From assembly GCF_005222915.1 (NCBI RefSeq), contig NZ_STFX01000018.1:62001-126000 (forward strand): a DNA stretch of 64,000 nucleotides. The letters are read 5' to 3'. Made by a program: the position numbers and the translations under genes. The notes under the pieces were generated by a model that saw only the letters and a list, made by a program, of their open reading frames with translations, was not told the DNA's origin and made no database searches. Shown here one piece after another: positions 8,250 through 16,923 of the stretch. This DNA comes from Rhizobium sp. FKL33. Its GTDB lineage: Bacteria > Pseudomonadota > Alphaproteobacteria > Rhizobiales > Rhizobiaceae. Every line of letters begins with the position of its first letter. Position 1 is the stretch's first letter.

Positions 8250-9418
8250 GCCGCGCCGTCCTGGGCCGTGCGTCCGCCGAGAATTTCCGCGACCCAATCG
8301 GCGATGTAGGCGCCGGCATTGGCGGAATTGTCGAAGCTCGAATGCTGGACGCCGCCGGTTCGGGCGTCGAAAATCTTCAATTCTCGCTTTGGGCTGTTGA
8401 CCAACTGGTCATAGGTCGCCTGCGCCCAATGCAGCGGGATCTGGCTGTCCTTTTCGCCATGGGTGACGAGAAAGGGAACACGGATCCGGTCGAGCACGCC
8501 GTCGAGATGGACGTTTTCGGCGATGCGCATGAATTCATCCATGTCCTTGGCGCCCCAGACCCACTGAACATGCGCCCAGTAATGCGGCACCGGGAAATTG
8601 CCTTCCCGGGCAAGGCGCTTCTTCTGCACGTCGCGCCAATCATGATTGGCGCCCCAGATAACGCCGCAGGCGAAACGGGGCTCAAAGGCGACGGCGCGGG
8701 GACAGTAATAGCCGCCGAGCGAAACGCCTTCCATGCCGATGCGCTTCGCATCGACCTCGGGCAAGGTCTCCAGCCAATCCACCACGCGACTCGCCCAGTG
8801 CTCGCTGTCGTAGCGCGCCGTGAGACCCTGAAGCCGGAGCGCTTCGCCGGTTCCGGGCTGGTCGACCACCAGCGAAGCAATGCCGCGCTTGGCCAGCCAT
8901 TGCGGCAGACCGACGAGGAATTTCATTTCCTTGGTGCTGTCGAGGCCGTTGACCTGGACCAACAAAGGCTGCGGACCGCTGACGCCTTCGGCAGGCACAT
9001 AAAGCGCCGACAGATGCGCGCCTTCATACGGGATCTCGACGCGGCGGCAGGACGAACCCGAAAGGCGCAGTCCCTTTGCGAACGTATCGAGAAAGCGGCG
9101 GTAGAGCGCAACCCGGCCTTCGGCCCCGTGTGCCTGTAAGCGCTCGGCGGTCAACAGATAATTGGCGGCGCGAATGAGCTTGTCGCCGGCGGACATCATC
9201 CGGCCCCGCGCCTCGTCTTCCTCGGCGAGCGAGATCAACTTGTCGCCCATGCTGACCCAGGTTTGGCGAAAGGCCATGACGCCGGCTGCGTCCGGGGCCT
9301 TGGCGGCTTCCTGCAGCGGCGCGCACATTTCCTCGATCTCCCCGATCCGCGCGCCCATTTCGATGGAGAGATCCACCGAGAGGTTCCAGACATAATTGGT
9401 GGGGAAATACTTGAACAT
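8246..9418 (-). CDS. alpha/beta hydrolase, pseudooxynicotine-hydrolase/FrsA-like
   Basis: A 390-residue serine hydrolase with a long helical N-terminal region (about residues 1-125) followed by an alpha/beta fold. The nucleophile elbow is GVSLGG (S233). The likely acid is D324 in THGEKDSQIP and the likely base H359 in GGVQHSS. This architecture matches the family of 2,6-dihydropseudooxynicotine hydrolase, which cleaves a C-C bond next to a carbonyl. It is the first gene of the minus-strand operon, 179 bases from the divergent lysR gene. In the cluster it could hydrolyse the ring-cleavage product of the VOC dioxygenase. Nicotine itself as substrate is not supported, as other nicotine genes are absent. 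Confidence 0.85.
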   Translation of the reverse strand: MFKYFPTNYVWNLSVDLSIEMGARIGEIEEMCAPLQEAAKAPDAAGVMAFRQTWVSMGDKLISLAEEDEARGRMMSAGDKLIRAANYLLTAERLQAHGAEGRVALYRRFLDTFAKGLRLSGSSCRRVEIPYEGAHLSALYVPAEGVSGPQPLLVQVNGLDSTKEMKFLVGLPQWLAKRGIASLVVDQPGTGEALRLQGLTARYDSEHWASRVVDWLETLPEVDAKRIGMEGVSLGGYYCPRAVAFEPRFACGVIWGANHDWRDVQKKRLAREGNFPVPHYWAHVQWVWGAKDMDEFMRIAENVHLDGVLDRIRVPFLVTHGEKDSQIPLHWAQATYDQLVNSPKRELKIFDARTGGVQHSSFDNSANAGAYIADWVAEILGGRTAQDGAA

Positions 9419-9542
9419 GACGCCTCCTCAACTCTCCGGCGCCGGTCACTCCGGCGCGACAGGCGGCAACCGACAGCGGCGCGTTTGCGCGCCGACCGAT
9501 GGCTCCTCCCTGGCAAAGACTTAACGAAAAGCAAAACGTTTA

Positions 9543-9559
9543 TGAAATTGGTTGTTTCA
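9543..9559. promoter_or_regulatory. probable LysR binding site between the divergent genes
   Basis: The inverted repeat TGAAA-N7-TTTCA is centred 47 bases before the lysR ATG and about 130 bases before the hydrolase start. A dyad with a T at one end and an A at the other is typical of LysR-type operators. It is the clearest dyad in this AT-richer stretch and would serve both the regulator and the catabolic operon. Confidence 0.5.
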
Positions 9560-9597
9560 ATCCATGCTATTGATATGGTGAATACGTGGAGGAACCC

Positions 9598-10533
9598 ATG
9601 CGATTCAAAAATCTCGATCTCAATCTGCTGGTTGCGCTCGACGCGCTGATCCGTCTGCGCAATGTCAGCCGCGCAGCCGATGAAATGTTCATCACGCAAT
9701 CGGCGATGAGCAATGCGCTCGGACGCCTCCGCGAATATTTCGACGATCCGCTGCTGATCCAGGTCGGACGAACCATGGAGCTTTCGCCGCTCGCCGCCTC
9801 GCTCGAACAGCCGTTGCGCGACATCATCGTGCGCATCGACAGCGCGGTCGTCTCGACGCCGTCGTTCAATCCCGCCGATTCCCGGCGGGTGATCGGGATG
9901 GTGGTCTCCGACTATTCGCTTCACACTCTGGTGCCGATTTTCCTATCCATCGCCGCACAGGAAGCTCCGGGGCTTCAATTCGATTTCAAGCCGCAACAGA
10001 ATTTCCCGCATCTCCTTCTCGAAAAGGGCGAAGCGGATCTGCTGATCGCACCATCGGTGTTTTGCTCCACCCAGCATCCCTCGGATGTGCTGTTCGCCGA
10101 TGAGATCTGTTGCGTCACCGACTCTTCCAGCCGTTTTGCAAAGGGGGAGAGAATGACAAGGGAGCAGTTCGAGACATCGGGGCACGTGGTCATGCGGCCG
10201 CCGAACGGCGGAGAAAGCTTTGCCGAGCGGGCATGCCGGGAAGTCGGTCTCGCCATTCGGGTGGAAGTCTCGACCTACGCCTTTTCCACGCTGTCCCTCT
10301 TGGTGCGCGGGAGCAATCGTCTGGCGCTGGTCCAAAAGACGCTCGCCACCGAGATGGTCAAGACCGGGGGGCTGACAATGGTGGCGCCGCCGCTCGAGCT
10401 GCCGCTTCTCGAACAATCCGCGCAGTGGCACAGCTATCGTTCGCGGGATCCCGCCCTGACCTGGGTGCGCGAGAAGCTGAAATCCGCCGCGAGAATTCTC
10501 GCCGCTAGGAGCCAGGAGCCCGCCAGGCATTAG
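9598..10533 (+). CDS. LysR-family transcriptional regulator (NodD/NahR-like group)
   Basis: A 311-residue regulator with an N-terminal winged HTH (residues about 6-65: LDLNLLVALDALI, then SRAADEMFITQSAMSNALGRLR) and a co-inducer-binding domain. The N-terminal pattern matches the NodD/NahR/LinR subgroup, which responds to aromatic or flavonoid-like inducers. The ATG at 9598 is preceded by GGAGG with six bases spacing. A GTG four codons upstream overlaps the ribosome site and is less likely. It is divergent from the ten-gene catabolic operon, the usual arrangement for a LysR activator, and precedes the outer-membrane channel gene by 277 bases. Confidence 0.93.
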   Translation: MRFKNLDLNLLVALDALIRLRNVSRAADEMFITQSAMSNALGRLREYFDDPLLIQVGRTMELSPLAASLEQPLRDIIVRIDSAVVSTPSFNPADSRRVIGMVVSDYSLHTLVPIFLSIAAQEAPGLQFDFKPQQNFPHLLLEKGEADLLIAPSVFCSTQHPSDVLFADEICCVTDSSSRFAKGERMTREQFETSGHVVMRPPNGGESFAERACREVGLAIRVEVSTYAFSTLSLLVRGSNRLALVQKTLATEMVKTGGLTMVAPPLELPLLEQSAQWHSYRSRDPALTWVREKLKSAARILAARSQEPARH

Positions 10534-10810
10534 AGATATGAATACATAATATTCTGAATCAAAATTTTACAAATGCCAATTGCCTGCCGTACCCAAGAGA
10601 CGGGGAGAATATCACAAAACATCCGGCCTGAAGCGCCATGAGCGAATTTTGTGCGCTCTGGCGCCGGTGTTGACGCGCGTTTGCCGTCATGAGTTTGGCC
10701 GGCGGCATGGCCCGTTCCGACCGCAACGCGGCGGGACGGCTGAGCGATCTCCCCGAGGACATACGAACATCCAGCCTGCGGGTTGGCGTCGGGATCATGA
10801 GGAGGACGAA

Positions 10811-11695
10811 TTGAAAATCCATACGAGCATTTTGGTTGCAGCTTTAGCCTGTTCGGCAGCGCCTGCTTTCGCCGCCGAGAACGGCAACAGTCAATACGCG
10901 CCCGGCGCCTCGCAATTCTATGGCGGCGCAATTCCGCCCTATGAGGGCTTCTATTTCCTGTCTCAAACGAGCTATTTCAGCGCCAACCGCACCAATGACG
11001 GCGATGGAAACGAGGTTCCGATCGATTTCAGCGTCAAGGCCGCCGTCGAGACCATGCGCTTCATGTATGTGTCGGATATCAAGATCGGCGAGGCGCAGCT
11101 TTGGGGTCAGCTCGTCCTGCCGGTGATCCATCTGGATCTCGATACCGCGTTCGGCTCCGACAACGCCTTCAATATCGGCGACGCCACAACCACCATCGGC
11201 CTGGCCTGGCATCCGGACAGACACCAGACTTTCGTGATGGGCCTCGACGTCGGCATCCCGACGGGACCCTATGATGAAAACGCCTTGGCCAATACGGGTC
11301 TGAACCATTGGTCGTTTCAGCCGACGCTCGGCTATCATTACTCGGATCCGGAAGGACTGGAATTCGCCGCCGCGGCGCGCATGATCTTCAATACCGAGAA
11401 CACGGCGACCGACTATGAGAGCGGCAACGAATTCGTGCTGGACTATGCGGCTGGCTGGAACTTCGGCAAGATCCGCGCCGGCGCCGTCGGCTATTTCATC
11501 AAGCAGTTCACCGATGACGAGGGGCCGACGGCGGCGGCGGATGGCCATCGCGGCGAAGGTTTCGCCATCGGCCCGTCCTTGACCTACAGCTTTAATCCCG
11601 GGCTGCAGCTCAGCGCCTCCTGGCAGCACGATGTCTATTCGGAAAACCGCTCCCAAGGCGACTCCGTGTGGGTGAATTTCGCGACGAAATTCTGA
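10811..11695 (+). CDS. outer-membrane channel, phenol MetA-pathway type
   Basis: A 294-residue secreted protein. Translation most likely begins at TTG (10811), because a strong GGAGGA lies seven bases before it and the product then opens with a signal peptide (MKIHTSILVAALACSAAPAFA, cut before AENG). The mature part is rich in alternating aromatic and polar beta strands (RFMYVSDIKIG, WGQLVLPVIHLDLD, WSFQPTLGYHYS) and ends with F after VNFATK, as outer-membrane barrels do. It matches the family of transporters in phenol and aromatic meta-cleavage regions (SphA-like). It likely admits the hydrophobic substrate. The 277 bases before it contain an AT-rich start but no clear gene. A perfect terminator follows. 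Confidence 0.82.
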   Translation: MKIHTSILVAALACSAAPAFAAENGNSQYAPGASQFYGGAIPPYEGFYFLSQTSYFSANRTNDGDGNEVPIDFSVKAAVETMRFMYVSDIKIGEAQLWGQLVLPVIHLDLDTAFGSDNAFNIGDATTTIGLAWHPDRHQTFVMGLDVGIPTGPYDENALANTGLNHWSFQPTLGYHYSDPEGLEFAAAARMIFNTENTATDYESGNEFVLDYAAGWNFGKIRAGAVGYFIKQFTDDEGPTAAADGHRGEGFAIGPSLTYSFNPGLQLSASWQHDVYSENRSQGDSVWVNFATKF

Positions 11696-11721
11696 GGCGG
11701 ATCAGTTCTGCTCCCGATGGA

Positions 11722-11756
11722 AAGCCGGCTCCGCCACGCATGGGCGGAGCCGGCTT
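11722..11756. terminator. bidirectional terminator between convergent genes
   Basis: A perfect 14-bp stem (11722-11735 with 11743-11756) with a 7-base loop is flanked by A and T runs, so it can stop transcription from the outer-membrane channel gene and from the converging minus-strand gene at 11799. Confidence 0.85.
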
Positions 11757-11798
11757 ATTTCGAGGAAGGCATGGGAGACAAAACAACAAAGCCGCTGA

Positions 11799-12131
11799 TT
11801 AAGCAGGCGCGTATTCGTTCGCCGAAAACAGGTGATGATGCACCTTGCCGGTGAACATCTTGAGAAGCTCTCCGGTCACCGCGCGGCTCTGGACGCGGGC
11901 GTCGGAGGCCAGCGCCTGTTCGACAGCGGCCATGTCGGGATAGCGGATGGCGAGCGCCATCGCATAGACCGGCGCGCCTTCGTCCCGGTCGAGCCCGTCG
12001 AGAACACGGATTTCTTCTGCGCCGGGAAAGCGGGTCCAGAGCGGCACAAGCCGTTCCTTGACGAAGGCGCGGAACTGTTCTTCCATGCCGGCATGGATCT
12101 CGCCCTCGAAAAGGGCGTAGCGAATAATCAT
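11799..12131 (-). CDS. small EthD/Dabb-like protein of unknown function
   Basis: This 110-residue protein resembles a ferredoxin-like alpha-beta barrel monomer: MIIRYALFEG, a helix with FRAFVKERLVPLW, then YAMALAIRYPDMAAVEQAL. This layout is shared by EthD, Dabb and antibiotic-monooxygenase-like small proteins. It lies 75 bases downstream of the sugar-binding protein gene and in the same direction, so it is probably the last gene of that ABC-transporter operon. It might be a mutarotase-like or isomerase-like helper (rhamnose mutarotases share this fold), but no catalytic residues can be named. Function unassigned. Confidence 0.65.
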   Translation of the reverse strand: MIIRYALFEGEIHAGMEEQFRAFVKERLVPLWTRFPGAEEIRVLDGLDRDEGAPVYAMALAIRYPDMAAVEQALASDARVQSRAVTGELLKMFTGKVHHHLFSANEYAPA

Positions 12132-12172
12132 GACATATCCTGAGAAATGCGGCCCGAGGCCGGTTGGGAGGT

Positions 12173-12198
12173 GGTCCGGACGGCGAGCCGCCCGGACC
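12173..12198 (-). other. intercistronic RNA hairpin after the sugar-binding protein gene
   Basis: A 7-bp GGTCCGG/CCGGACC stem with further inner pairing lies 8 bases after the binding-protein stop and before the next gene. There is no clear T run. Hairpins here commonly protect the abundant binding-protein message. Confidence 0.5.
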
Positions 12199-12206
12199 GT
12201 CGAGGC

Positions 12207-13304
12207 TCAGACGCCCCAGACTTTCTTGTAGGCGTCGCGATAGCCGTTGTCGGGATCGAAGGTGTTCTTCGGGCCGCCATCGAATTCGACATTGTCCGAA
12301 GTCACCACGTGCAGCGGCGACACGTAACCCGACCAGCCCTCGCCGGCAAAAGCGCGGTTCAGTTCGTCGACCAGCTGCCAACCCTGCAGATTGAGCGGCT
12401 CGGCCACCGTGACCTTCTGATACTGCTTGGCGCGGATGCGCTGATAGGCGCTTTCCGACCCATCGCCGGCGGCGACATTGATCGGCGCGCCGTCGCCGGG
12501 AATGCCCGCGCCCGACAGAGCCGGCCCCATGAAGTCGAAATAGAGATCGTTGATCGCCAGCGAATGCGTCCAGGCGGCGCCGTATTTCTGCAGAAGCGCC
12601 ACAGTCAGCTGCGGCATCCGCTGGGAGGTTTCGGCGATCGGCGTGTCGACATATTCGAGCACCGTGCCGCCGAGCTTCTCGATCTCCTCCTTCATACGGT
12701 CGGCCTTGGCGATGGCGATCGCATAGGTCGAGTCGGTAAAGATGATCACGCCCGGCTTGCCGCCGGCATCGACATAGGCGTAATTCGCCGCAGCCTTGGA
12801 GACTTCCATGGCGTCGGTGGTGACATTGGCGAAGACGCCGACTTCCGGAACCGGACCGACTGCGGATGAGGCATGCCACGACACCATCGGGATCTTGGCG
12901 GCCTTCGCCTGCTCCATCGCCGGCGCCTGTTCGACGGCGTCGAAGCCATTGATGATGATGCCGTTCGGCGAGAGCGCCATAGCCTGGCCGAAGGCGGCCG
13001 TGCGGGCGTCGATCGAGCCGGCGCCATCCAGCACGGTCACGGTCCAGCCGATGGCGGTCGCTGCTTCCTGGATGCCGTTGACGACGCCGAGCTGGCCGCC
13101 ATTCTTCATGTCGCCCACGAGAATGACGATGTTCTTGCCGGTCTGGGCCTTGGGACCGGTGGTCGGGCCATCCCATTTGTCGACCTTGGTGGCGTATTTT
13201 TCGACGACGGCCTTGGCGTCCGTCATCGGATCCGCCAGCGCGGGAAGCGCCGCGGCGAGTGCGAGCGTGGCGACGCCGGCCTTCAGAAATGTTCTACGAT
13301 TCAT
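12207..13304 (-). CDS. sugar ABC transporter substrate-binding protein (ribose type)
   Basis: A 365-residue periplasmic binding protein of the RbsB/type-I fold. It begins with MNRRTFLKAG and a hydrophobic stretch ending ALPALADP, a twin-arginine-like signal peptide. Characteristic strands are NIVILVGDMKNGGQLGVVNGIQ, NGIIINGFDAVEQAPAM and VGVFANVTTDAMEV. It binds the transported sugar or sugar acid for the permease and ATPase encoded upstream. The ribosome site is an AGGAGGAGG run. Co-location with idonate/gluconate genes and a shared operator suggest the ligand is a keto- or aldonic acid or a related polyol, which is inference. Confidence 0.92.
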   Translation of the reverse strand: MNRRTFLKAGVATLALAAALPALADPMTDAKAVVEKYATKVDKWDGPTTGPKAQTGKNIVILVGDMKNGGQLGVVNGIQEAATAIGWTVTVLDGAGSIDARTAAFGQAMALSPNGIIINGFDAVEQAPAMEQAKAAKIPMVSWHASSAVGPVPEVGVFANVTTDAMEVSKAAANYAYVDAGGKPGVIIFTDSTYAIAIAKADRMKEEIEKLGGTVLEYVDTPIAETSQRMPQLTVALLQKYGAAWTHSLAINDLYFDFMGPALSGAGIPGDGAPINVAAGDGSESAYQRIRAKQYQKVTVAEPLNLQGWQLVDELNRAFAGEGWSGYVSPLHVVTSDNVEFDGGPKNTFDPDNGYRDAYKKVWGV

Positions 13305-13338
13305 GGTTTCCTCCTCCTGTTGATGATGCGCGGCCTCC

Positions 13339-14391
13339 TCAGACCGCGGGTTTTGATGGTTCGGGGGCGCGCTTGATCACCGCGCCTTTCTTGCGTTGCG
13401 CGTAGCCGGCGATGCCGATGGCGACGAGAAGCGTGACGCCGTTGAACAGCGGCTCCACAAAGAAAGCGCCGCCCATCTGCTGGATGCCGGAGATCCCGAC
13501 CGCTAGGATCGCAACGCCAACGAGGGTGCCCCAGACATTGACGCGGCCCGGCTTGATGGTGGTCGAGCCCAGAAAGGCGCCGACCAGCGCCGGCAGCAGA
13601 TATTCGAGACCGACGCTCGCCTGGCCGATGCGCAGTTTCGAGGCGAGCAACACGCCGGCGAGCGCCGACAGGAAGCCCGACGAAATGAAAGCGCCGATCA
13701 CGAATTTGCGCACCGGAATGCCGTTGAGCGCCGCCGCCTTGGGATTTGCGCCGATGGCGTAGACGTAACGTCCGATCGGCAAATATTCGAGCACGATATA
13801 GAGCAGCGCGGCCAGCGCCAGCACGTAGAAGCCGGTGATCGGCAGGCCCAGAAACATCGTCCCGTTGAGCGCATAGAAGCCTTCCGGCAACAAGCCCACA
13901 ACCTGGCGGCCGCCCGTATGCCAGAGCGCGATGGCGTAGAGAACCGTGCCAGTGCCGAGGGTTGCGATGAAAGAGTCGATCTTGGCGACTTCGACCAGCA
14001 GCCCGTTCAGGAAACCGCAGATGACGCCGAGCGAGAGCACGATCAGCACCGCGACCGGCCAGGGCAACCCGAACATGGTCTGCAGCGAAATCGCCAGCAC
14101 GTGCCAGAGAACGATGCCATAGCCGATGGTCAGGTCGATGCGACCGGCCGCCATCGGGATCATCGCCGCCAGCGCCAGGATGGCGATGATCGCCTTGTTG
14201 GAGATGATCGAACGCAAATTGAGAAGCGTGGGGAAGGTCGTCGGCAGGATCAGCGAAAAGATCAGGATCAGCGCGAGCGTCAGGATCACCAGACCATAGA
14301 CCGGCAGAAGACGCATGACCTTTTCGCTTGTCGTCAGGCCCCGCATCTCGCTGCGCGTCGGCTCGAGCGCGGTGGATTGGATGGATTGCAT
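13339..14391 (-). CDS. sugar ABC transporter permease (RbsC type)
   Basis: A 350-residue inner-membrane protein with about ten hydrophobic segments, belonging to the branched-chain/ribose permease family. The family loop is seen as AIGANPKAAALNGIPV near the middle. It forms the homodimeric channel of the importer. The gene follows the ATPase gene by 22 bases with a GAGGAG ribosome site and precedes the binding-protein gene by 34 bases, all in one operon. Confidence 0.93.
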   Translation of the reverse strand: MQSIQSTALEPTRSEMRGLTTSEKVMRLLPVYGLVILTLALILIFSLILPTTFPTLLNLRSIISNKAIIAILALAAMIPMAAGRIDLTIGYGIVLWHVLAISLQTMFGLPWPVAVLIVLSLGVICGFLNGLLVEVAKIDSFIATLGTGTVLYAIALWHTGGRQVVGLLPEGFYALNGTMFLGLPITGFYVLALAALLYIVLEYLPIGRYVYAIGANPKAAALNGIPVRKFVIGAFISSGFLSALAGVLLASKLRIGQASVGLEYLLPALVGAFLGSTTIKPGRVNVWGTLVGVAILAVGISGIQQMGGAFFVEPLFNGVTLLVAIGIAGYAQRKKGAVIKRAPEPSKPAV

Positions 14392-14413
14392 GATGATTAC
14401 TCCTCGCTCGCGG

Positions 14414-15910
14414 TCAGGCCGCTTCGGATGCCGATGCGGCGGCGATGACGGATTGGACGGACAGTTGATCGCCGCTCAATTCGCGGACGATGGCCCCGCG
14501 CGAGAAGACCAGCGCGCGGTGGCAGATATGGGCGATTTCCTCGAAGTCGGTGGAGACCACGATCACCGCCAGCCCGGTTTCGAGCGCGCGGGCGATCAGC
14601 CGGTAGATATCGGCCTTGGCGCCGACATCGACGCCGGCGGTCGGATCCTCGGCGATCAGCAGCTTGCGGCCGGTCGCCAGCCAACGTCCGACGATCACCT
14701 TTTGCTGATTGCCGCCCGACAGAGCCTCGATGGCGAGATCTGGGTCATTGGGGCGGAGGCCGACGGATGCGCCGATCTCGCGCGCCTTGTTCGCCTCACG
14801 ACGCGGTGACAGGAAGGAGAATAATCCTCTGCCGGCTGCGCCCGGGTTGATGAAGGTGTTTTCGCGGATCGACAGCGACATTGCCGCCGATTCCTCGGTG
14901 CGGTCGCGGGCGATCAGGCCGACGCCGGAGCGCATGGCCGCAATCGACGAGGAGAGATCGGGCGTCTCGCCATGAATGGTGACATCGCCGGAGAATGGTT
15001 CGGCGCCGAACAGCGCCCGGCCGACGAGTTCATGACCCGCGCCGCGAAGGCCGACAAGGCCGAGCAATTCGCCGCGGCGAACATCGAAACTCACCGGCGC
15101 GCCACCCTCGCAGACGAGGTCGCGGATGCGCACCACGGGCTCGGCGGCGACAGTGCCCGCCTTAAAGAACAGTTCGGTCGCCGGCCTACCGACGATCATC
15201 TCGATCAATTCGGATGGCGTGGTGTCGCTGACCGATTTCTGGCCAACCAGCTTGCCGTCGCGCAGGACCGCGACGCGATCGGCGATGCGGAACACCTCGT
15301 CGAGACGATGCGACACATAGATCATGCTGACGCCACGCGCTTTAAGCGGGCGGATGGCGGCGAACAGCCGTTCCACCTCATCGGCCGGCAGGCTAGCGGT
15401 CGGCTCGTCGAGCACGAGAATATCGGCCTCGACGGCAAGGGCGCGGGCGATGGCGACGAGCGACTTTTCCGTGCGGGTGAGCTGGGAGACGCGCGTCGAG
15501 GGATCGAAGGTGCAGCCCACGAGCCGCAGAGCCTCCAGCGCCCTCGCCTCGGTCGCGTTCCAGTCGATCACGCCCGAGCGCATCGAAAAACCCTGGGCGA
15601 GGCCGACATTTTCGCCGACCGTCATCCACTCGATGAGACCGAGATCCTGATGGATGAAAGCCACCGGCTGGCGCTCGTTCGGCTTGGGCGGGCGATGATG
15701 ATAGGCCGCGCCGCGAAAGCGGATCTCGCCTTCGTCGGGCTTGTAGATGCCGGCCAGCGTCTTGATGAGCGTGGACTTGCCCGCGCCGTTCTCGCCGAGC
15801 AGCGCGACGATTTCGCCCTCTCTCAGATCGAGCGAAACGGAACTCAGCGCGCGCGTGCCGCCGAAAATCTTGGTGATGGAGCGGAACTCCAGCAATGCCT
15901 TGTCAGTCAA
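14414..15910 (-). CDS. sugar ABC transporter ATP-binding protein (RbsA type)
   Basis: A 498-residue protein with two fused nucleotide-binding domains. The first has Walker A GENGAGKST, a degenerate signature (LTRTEKSL) and Walker B ILVLDEPTA. The second has a degenerate Walker A (GLRGAGHE) but an intact signature LSGGNQQ, a normal asymmetry in RbsA/MglA proteins. The likely start is TTG at 15910, because GGAGGA sits seven bases upstream. An earlier in-frame TTG would place that ribosome site inside the coding region. It is the first gene of the importer operon, behind a promoter that carries one copy of the cluster's LacI-type operator. Confidence 0.92.
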   Translation of the reverse strand: MTDKALLEFRSITKIFGGTRALSSVSLDLREGEIVALLGENGAGKSTLIKTLAGIYKPDEGEIRFRGAAYHHRPPKPNERQPVAFIHQDLGLIEWMTVGENVGLAQGFSMRSGVIDWNATEARALEALRLVGCTFDPSTRVSQLTRTEKSLVAIARALAVEADILVLDEPTASLPADEVERLFAAIRPLKARGVSMIYVSHRLDEVFRIADRVAVLRDGKLVGQKSVSDTTPSELIEMIVGRPATELFFKAGTVAAEPVVRIRDLVCEGGAPVSFDVRRGELLGLVGLRGAGHELVGRALFGAEPFSGDVTIHGETPDLSSSIAAMRSGVGLIARDRTEESAAMSLSIRENTFINPGAAGRGLFSFLSPRREANKAREIGASVGLRPNDPDLAIEALSGGNQQKVIVGRWLATGRKLLIAEDPTAGVDVGAKADIYRLIARALETGLAVIVVSTDFEEIAHICHRALVFSRGAIVRELSGDQLSVQSVIAAASASEAA

Positions 15911-15942
15911 CGGCGCTCCTCCCAAAGTACCGCAAGTGATGT

Positions 15943-15973
15943 CATGTTAGCGATATCACAGCGCGACAGTCAA
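15943..15973 (-). promoter_or_regulatory. promoter and LacI-type operator of the sugar ABC operon
   Basis: On the minus strand TTGACT (15968-15973) precedes TGATATCGCTAACATG (15943-15958), which contains a possible -10 TAACAT at 18-base spacing. The 16-bp operator is identical to the one at 18297-18312 and close to that at 21899-21912. It is most simply bound by the LacI regulator at 20768-21826. Confidence 0.7.
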
Positions 15974-16000
15974 GCCCCTATCGGGCAAGCGAACGGAAAA

Positions 16001-16906
16001 TCAACGATCAGATGAGGCGAAATCGCCGTCCAGCAGGCGCATGGCCTCGGCGGAATCCTTCGACCCAAGCCCGGCCGCGCAGAGCAGGCGATTGACCTCG
16101 ACGACCTGAGCGGTCATCGGCAGGGGCACGCCCGTTTTCAGCGCAAACGCCTGCAGGGAATTCAGGTCTTTCAGCATATTGTCGATACGGCCCGTGGGGC
16201 TGTAATCGCGGGCGGCGAATTTCGCCATGAATTCCTGCATGATACGGTTGTCGGCCCGGCCGCCCGCAAGCGCCGCCGGGATCTGGCTCGCATCGACGCC
16301 GCCCGCTTCGGCGAGCTTCACCGCCTCCGCCACCGCCTGGAACATCACACCGCAGAACAGCTGGTTGATTAGCTTCACGGTCTGCCCGGCGCCCGAAGGC
16401 CCCATCAGCGTATAATTGGCCGCGAGATGGCGCATCACGTGGCGGGCCCGCTCGAAATCGTCGGCTGCCCCGCCCGCCATGATCGTCAACCGACCGGCAA
16501 GCGCGCCGGGCGCGCCACCGGACAGCGGGCAATCGACCCAGGCCATGCCCGTATCCGACTCCAGTTGCGCCGACATCTGCGCCGTGTCGACGGGATCGAT
16601 CGAAGACATATCGATGAGAAGCTTATCGCCCGAAGCGCCTTCGGCGACGCCATTCCGGCCAAAGACTGCGGCGCGCACGATCGCAGCGCTGTTGAGGCTG
16701 AGGATGGTGAAATCCGCCCCGCGCGTAGCGGCCGCAGCCGTTTCGGCGGCGACAGCGCCATCTGCGACCAGCGCGCCGACCTTGGCTGCATCGAGGTCGA
16801 AGACATGAACCTGATGTCCTGTCTCCAGCAGCCTGCGGGTGATGGCCGATCCCATGATCCCAGCCCCGATCACCGCCACTGCTGTTTTGTTACCGTCCGA
16901 CATCAT
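16001..16906 (-). CDS. NAD(P)-dependent beta-hydroxyacid dehydrogenase (HIBADH family)
   Basis: A 301-residue protein with the Rossmann loop GAGIMGSA near residue 14, the substrate-binding signature DCPLSGG near residue 125 and the catalytic lysine in GAGQTVKLINQ. It belongs to the family of 3-hydroxyisobutyrate dehydrogenase, tartronate semialdehyde reductase and related sugar-acid dehydrogenases. Two adjacent ATGs exist; the second (16903) is better spaced from GGAGG. It follows gluconokinase by 17 bases in the idnO-gntK unit, so it probably reduces or oxidises a short hydroxy acid made from the same sugar acid. The exact substrate is unknown. Confidence 0.85.
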   Translation of the reverse strand: MMSDGNKTAVAVIGAGIMGSAITRRLLETGHQVHVFDLDAAKVGALVADGAVAAETAAAATRGADFTILSLNSAAIVRAAVFGRNGVAEGASGDKLLIDMSSIDPVDTAQMSAQLESDTGMAWVDCPLSGGAPGALAGRLTIMAGGAADDFERARHVMRHLAANYTLMGPSGAGQTVKLINQLFCGVMFQAVAEAVKLAEAGGVDASQIPAALAGGRADNRIMQEFMAKFAARDYSPTGRIDNMLKDLNSLQAFALKTGVPLPMTAQVVEVNRLLCAAGLGSKDSAEAMRLLDGDFASSDR

Positions 16907-16923
16907 GTCCTCCCTCTTCCGCT

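Noticed and set aside
8246-9418. Assignment of the alpha/beta hydrolase as a nicotine-pathway enzyme
   Set aside because: The fold matches that family, but no other nicotine or pseudooxynicotine genes are present; kept as a family-level call.
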